Assembly (NCBI RefSeq): GCF_900111565.1
Contig: NZ_FOIK01000001.1
Span: 1,705,309-1,769,308 of the forward strand
Reading direction: 5' to 3'
From: Paenibacillus sp. NFR01
GTDB lineage: Bacteria; Bacillota; Bacilli; Paenibacillales; Paenibacillaceae
DNA: 64,000 nt
Both the position numbers and the translations under genes were made by a program. The notes beneath the pieces are model-generated. The model saw only the letters and a list, made by a program, of their open reading frames with translations, was not told the origin of the DNA and did no database searches. Below are positions 60,713 to 64,000 of the stretch, in pieces; within the stretch, counting starts at the first letter, position 1, and each line of letters begins with the position of its first letter.

Positions 60713-61370
60713 CCTTGTCACTCCATCTGGAAAAATAAAATGACAGCCCAAACGCAACGGCCGCAGCTGCCAAGAGACCCAAAGGTTCAGCGGCATAAAG
60801 CAGCACCATCATTACAAATACAGTGAATAACGATATTGTGCTTGTGGCGATCATCGCCAGATTTTTGTTCGAGAAATAATTTTCTTTTCTCAGGAAGTCA
60901 TGCGGCGGCACAATAATGAACGAGAACCCGTACCCCAGTTTGCTGAGCGCGAAAGAGATAAGCAGCGTGACAAGAATTGCGGTGGCTTGTACAATGTACA
61001 CCTGCAATCCTACGTTCTCGCTTAAAATCTTGGTATGCGTTATCCCGGACCATACGTAGAGATAATAGACAGACAATTGTATAATCGCGTAGGCATTGAT
61101 TCCGGCCCCGGCGATAAACGTGGCAATATGGACTTTAATCTGCATAACGAAACGGTAAAACAAAACAAAAAGAACATACTGCAGAGGCAGGTCAAACGCC
61201 GGGATACCCAGCACCATACGCATTGTAAACGAAAACAGGGAAATAAAAGTTGCGAAAATAAGCAGTTTATTGCGGTACTCTCCCACGGGAAGCATGAAAA
61301 GCTTCAGTATCAGCGTCAACACTGCAAACGCGTCAATTACCCCGATACCAATAAAAATCACATTATCCAT
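60660..61370 (-). CDS. AgrC-like seven-helix membrane protein without kinase domain
   Basis: A 236-residue integral membrane protein with seven predicted helices (about residues 4-25, 36-54, 60-77, 80-105, 120-148, 172-195, 197-215), followed by only ~20 charged residues (SRWSDKDDTRKAVEAYRAKN). This is the size and layout of the sensor half of AgrC-type histidine kinases; no H-box or ATP-binding domain follows. The frame ends normally with a stop inside agrB, so it is not obviously truncated by the frameshift of a longer gene. I infer a peptide receptor or a membrane anchor for the LytTR-like protein. ATG 61370 is used; an in-frame GTG lies five codons upstream. Confidence 0.65.
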   Translation of the reverse strand: MDNVIFIGIGVIDAFAVLTLILKLFMLPVGEYRNKLLIFATFISLFSFTMRMVLGIPAFDLPLQYVLFVLFYRFVMQIKVHIATFIAGAGINAYAIIQLSVYYLYVWSGITHTKILSENVGLQVYIVQATAILVTLLISFALSKLGYGFSFIIVPPHDFLRKENYFSNKNLAMIATSTISLFTVFVMMVLLYAAEPLGLLAAAAVAFGLSFYFSRWSDKDDTRKAVEAYRAKNKAV

Positions 61371-61492
61371 TCCTTTAGCCACCATCCAACAAATATTAAA
61401 ATCTTCAAATCTAATTATAGAATAAAGCTGAATTTTATAGGGTTAATTTTTTTGGAAAGTTGCATAAAATTTGCGTACTGTCCCGCGATTTC

Positions 61493-61521
61493 TTGACACC
61501 CTAACGTGATTGAGTTATATT
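61493..61521 (+). promoter_or_regulatory. promoter of the XRE regulator gene
   Basis: TTGACA (61493-61498) and TATATT (61516-61521) with a 17-base spacer. Confidence 0.8.
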
Positions 61522-61566
61522 ATCTCCATTGAGTGATAAATCATTGACAATGAATGAAGGTGACAG

Positions 61567-61935
61567 ATGAGCATATCCGATAATATCATGGCTCTTATGA
61601 ATGAGAATAAGCTTACCCGATACAAGCTATCCAAGGTAAGCGGCGTCCCTTATACGACACTCACCCAAATTCTGAACGGGCGGACGAAAGATCCGCAAGT
61701 GGCGGCACTGCAAAAAATTGCCGATTATTTCGATATTCCCCTTGATTATATTACTTCCGATGAATTTGTTCCGGACTGGGCCACGGATAAAGACAGGCTC
61801 GATTTCAAAGTGCTCCTGGACCAGCCGCTGCCGATCATGTTTGACGGCGTCCCCATCGACGACGATGACCGGGAGCGGATCAGCCGGGTGCTGGAAGGCA
61901 TGTTCTGGGACATGAAGAAATCGGAAAAAGACTGA
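61567..61935 (+). CDS. XRE-family HTH transcriptional regulator
   Basis: A 122-residue regulator. The helix-turn-helix is NKLTRYKLSKVSGVPYTTLTQILNGRTKDP (residues ~15-45), then a helical dimerisation part and an acidic C-terminal region with PLPIMFDGVPIDDDDRERI, a tail seen in several Paenibacillus/Bacillus XRE proteins of the SinR-like size. GAAGGTGACAG precedes ATG 61567. It is divergent from the agr-like operon, with both promoters in a 196-base gap, so it may control that operon. Confidence 0.85.
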   Translation: MSISDNIMALMNENKLTRYKLSKVSGVPYTTLTQILNGRTKDPQVAALQKIADYFDIPLDYITSDEFVPDWATDKDRLDFKVLLDQPLPIMFDGVPIDDDDRERISRVLEGMFWDMKKSEKD

Positions 61936-61953
61936 GCGCACACAGCGCACACC

Positions 61954-61984
61954 AAAAAAGCCTTGATTCTTCAAGGCTTTTTTG
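61954..61984. terminator. bidirectional terminator
   Basis: AAAAAAGCCTTGA and TCAAGGCTTTTTT are perfect 13-bp arms with a four-base loop, between the convergent XRE gene and the kinase gene. Confidence 0.92.
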
Positions 61985-62030
61985 ATGTCCGGACGTTTAC
62001 TGTCGGAACGCAGTATAAGATGCTCTTTTT

Positions 62031-62474
62031 TCATTCATTAGGCAATGCTTCGATGTCAAATCTGTCTTGAGTAGATCTTACAATATAAAGTTCATCGTAA
62101 CCCTCAGCGTAAGCAGGCATTTGCAGTTTTTTCAAAGTACTCTTGAGGCCCGCCTCGCGAACCTTTTCTTTACCTTGTCTACGCTCGTTCCGTTCATACG
62201 ATAGTTCATAATTGGGTTCGAAGTAGTATCCAATGATTTTATAATTGTATTTCCGGGCCAGATCAATATATTTCTTTCGTTCCTCTACTGTAGGATTCGT
62301 GTTGTCCACTACAAAAGACATGCTGGTACGAAACGAGGCTTCAAGAAATACATTCTCGCGATGCCGGGTCCTCAGCAGATCCAGATTGATCCGCATATGC
62401 GTGTTGTAAAACCTTTCTTTACAAAATGTCGACTTTCCGGAGGCTTGGATGCCGGTCAAAATGATACATTCCAT
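62031..62474 (-). CDS. P-loop kinase, polynucleotide kinase-like
   Basis: A 147-residue P-loop protein. GIQASGKSTFCKERF is Walker A, INLDLLRTR is the substrate-side aspartate region as in polynucleotide kinase (D-x-x-R), and VVDNTNPTVEERKKYIDLARKYNYKIIGYYF is the DNTN motif found in T4 Pnk-type and zeta-toxin-like kinases. It probably phosphorylates the 5' end of RNA or DNA. It starts two bases after the stop of the Thg1-like gene, so both are on one transcript. Confidence 0.8.
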   Translation of the reverse strand: MECIILTGIQASGKSTFCKERFYNTHMRINLDLLRTRHRENVFLEASFRTSMSFVVDNTNPTVEERKKYIDLARKYNYKIIGYYFEPNYELSYERNERRQGKEKVREAGLKSTLKKLQMPAYAEGYDELYIVRSTQDRFDIEALPNE

Positions 62475-62476
62475 GT

Positions 62477-63213
62477 TTATTCGCCCTTTGAAAGATAGAC
62501 ATGTTGGTTAATATATTCTCTGTTTTGGCTAAACACAGGGATATGATCATCGACATCCCATTTGCTCCGCACTGCTTCTCCCTTGGTATAGGATTGCTTG
62601 ATGATGCAGGCCCCTCTCTTTTGCCAGACAGGTAGGTCGTTCCAGTTTATCCCTTTCTCCAGAAACAACTTATCCTGAAGCCGTTTGCTATCCAAGCCTT
62701 GAAGCTCCTTATGGGGAAAATGCGCCTGCGCAACCATAGAAACACTGTTCTTGGAGGCATCCTGCTGTCTCCACAAGAAATAATTTGTCACTTCATCCTG
62801 TGGAAGCACCCATGCCCGGCTGTCGAACGTTGCAAGCGGTTTGCCGGGATAAACCTCCCTGACGATCTCATTGAATTTGGCCGTAGCCATGGACGCAGAG
62901 ATCGAAACCATCTTCTGGAGATTATTGTCGAACCACGATTGTGTCGTCAATTTGTCATAGTTGGTGAGGAGTATGGATATCTCATCGCTTTGATGGTAAA
63001 CCAACTTGCAGCCCATAATGTTTTGCGCCAGGTAGATGCATGTCTTCCAGAAAGCCTGGATCAGCTTTCGTCGAATGGCTTAACCATACCGCGTGTATAG
63101 CTATGGAAATGCGAGCCGTCGATCCGGATGATGACCGGCATCCGCTCAGGCAAAGATTGCCTGAAAATATTTTCGTAACCCTTCATCCGGTTGCCAAAAT
63201 CGTCTTTTTTCAT
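62477..63213 (-). pseudogene. Thg1-like 3'-5' RNA polymerase, frameshifted
   Basis: Two frames together give a full-length (~245-residue) Thg1-like protein. Frame 1 starts at ATG 63213 and reads KKDDFGNRMKGYENIF...IIRIDGSHFHSYTRGMVKPFDES, ending in TGA at 63061-63063. Frame 2 continues KLIQAFWKTCIYLAQNIMGC, then KLVYHQSDEISILL and so on to 62477. Joining them needs one extra A in GAAAGCTG (63066-63068), which gives KPFDEKLIQ, as expected for the family. The metal ligands (RIDG, SDE) are kept in the two parts. Bacterial Thg1-like proteins add nucleotides to 5'-truncated tRNAs. True mutation, sequencing error and programmed frameshifting are all possible. Confidence 0.82.
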
Positions 63214-63286
63214 ATCTGCCCCTCTACTATCCGTGAGATTCCGCCATTACGGCTTATCCAATTATAAGAGATATTGGAAAAGGTAA

Positions 63287-63886
63287 TCAACAGAATCTCT
63301 CCCACGGTTCGAGCGCTGGCAACAATCGGCCCCCGTCATTCCATTGCCCGTACAGTTTATTTGCCTTCGTGCAGGCAATCAGCTTCTCCAGTCTGCTCCT
63401 GAATACCTCCAGCTGCTTCTTGGCGCTCTGGATGGTGTCGATCCGTACCCGCCGGTAAAGCGCCGGAAAAGCCATGAAATTCTCGTATACCTCGCGGTCC
63501 TCCCGCAGCGCCTGCTCAATCCCCGGATCGATTTGGAATGATGCTTCCCCCAGATCGGGGAGCACCCTTCTTCCTTCATCACGCATTAACCCCAGCCGCT
63601 GAAGCCTACGGACGCGCTCCTTATTCAGCTCGGTCCATGAACTTCCGGGAGCTCTGGGTGACAGCCGCTGCGACAAAACCCCGTCGTGAAGCTTTTTCTT
63701 GATCCCGTCGATCCATCCGAAACACAATGCTTCTTCGACCGCATCCAGGTAGAGCAGCGTTCTGGGCTGCGGAGTGATGCTGACAGAAACCCAGCAGGCG
63801 CGCTCGACCGTGCTATTAGTTATAAGCCACGATCTTAGTTCTTCCCTGGACTGGGCCACAAGCAGCGGTTCGTTATCGTACTTCAT
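63287..63886 (-). CDS. YdeI/OmpD-associated family protein
   Basis: A 199-residue protein of the YdeI (bacteriocin-protection-like) family. LRSWLITNSTVERACWVSVS at the start, ALCFGWIDGIKKKLHDGVLSQRLSPRAPGSSWTELNKERVRRL in the middle (its most conserved stretch, residues ~50-95), and DTIQSAKKQLEVFRSRLEKLI near the end. Biochemical role unknown. Start ATG 63886 overlaps the end of the DinB gene by 14 bases. Confidence 0.87.
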   Translation of the reverse strand: MKYDNEPLLVAQSREELRSWLITNSTVERACWVSVSITPQPRTLLYLDAVEEALCFGWIDGIKKKLHDGVLSQRLSPRAPGSSWTELNKERVRRLQRLGLMRDEGRRVLPDLGEASFQIDPGIEQALREDREVYENFMAFPALYRRVRIDTIQSAKKQLEVFRSRLEKLIACTKANKLYGQWNDGGRLLPALEPWERFC

Positions 63887-64000
63887 GCTGTGGAAACTGC
63901 GCCTCTCCCGCCTGATATAAATAGAAGATATAGTCCGTCATGGTCGACGCATGGCCAAGCTGGCGCAGCATCGTCGACACATTCCCCCGGTGGTACGTTC
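63873..64000 (-). CDS. DinB-family protein, C-terminal part
   Basis: The frame enters at the right edge and ends with TAA at 63873-63875. The visible ~42 residues include TYHRGNVSTMLRQLGHASTM and then TDYIFYLYQ, which match the last helix region of DinB/DUF664 proteins (H-x-x-H/R-G-x-x-x-x-x-L-R-Q-L-G). These are four-helix metal-binding proteins, some thiol-transferases. The remainder lies outside the window. Confidence 0.75.
   Translation of the reverse strand, partial: TYHRGNVSTMLRQLGHASTMTDYIFYLYQAGEAQFPQHEVR

Noticed and set aside
60660..61370. agrC truncated by a frameshift
   Set aside because: The DNA after the stop encodes agrB in an overlapping frame with good start signals, leaving no room for a kinase domain in any frame.

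Overview
The window looks like chromosome of a Gram-positive, spore-former-type bacterium of the Paenibacillus group (Bacillota, Paenibacillaceae). The evidence is the gene set (ylbF/ylbG, ylaN, yugN-type gene, CcpA, AcsA/AcuA, SpeA of the Bacillus type, Asp23/Gls24, ECF sigma with a DUF4179 partner), strong AGGAGG-type ribosome binding sites, frequent TTG/GTG starts, a T-box leader and GC-rich codon use. It is mostly core chromosome; I see no prophage, insertion sequence or CRISPR array.

Layout. 1-2.1 kb: 3' part of rqcH (ribosome quality control) and a GNAT gene. 2.1-3.0 kb: a gene-free stretch with three different small repeat families. 3.0-8.0 kb: a LysR-GNAT-PHP operon with overlapping genes, a small unknown gene, and an EAL/GGDEF pair for cyclic-di-GMP. 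8.1-13.3 kb: ylbG, ricF/ylbF, and a bacterial XPB helicase translationally coupled to its XPB/Ssl2-like partner, then a CBS protein. 13.4-20.1 kb: M20 amidohydrolase, yugN-like/ftsW, Asp23, Ca2+/H+ antiporter, ylaN, an HPr-like protein without the catalytic histidine, M29 aminopeptidase. 20.1-29 kb: lipoprotein, GAF-GGDEF protein, rpsD with a long leader, T-box-controlled tyrosyl-tRNA synthetase, a class A penicillin-binding protein. 29-41 kb: carbon metabolism and catabolite control (acsA/acuA divergent pair, mtnN, ccpA, ECF sigma/anti-sigma pair, ptsI coupled to a GlcNAc-type PTS permease). 41-50 kb: CoA-binding protein, aroA, rhodanese, aroK, gnd, MFS transporter, speA, DUF1292. 50-56.4 kb: small secreted and lipoprotein genes, M50 protease, cupin, glnK-amt with a GlnR/TnrA box, tRNA-Val. 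56.4-64 kb: accessory region with a YolD-like gene, a glycine-rich lipoprotein, a membrane glycosyltransferase, a 53-residue orphan gene, an unusual agr-like operon, an XRE regulator, an RNA-repair pair (P-loop kinase plus a frameshifted Thg1-like gene), a YdeI-family gene and the end of a DinB gene.

The most interesting locus is 59322-61370: four tightly coupled genes encoding a seven-helix AgrC-like membrane protein without a kinase domain, an AgrB peptidase, an AgrD-like peptide without cysteine, and a protein made of two LytTR-like domains without a receiver domain. It looks like peptide quorum sensing without a phosphorelay.

All functional statements come from reading motifs and recalled family knowledge; no database search was run.
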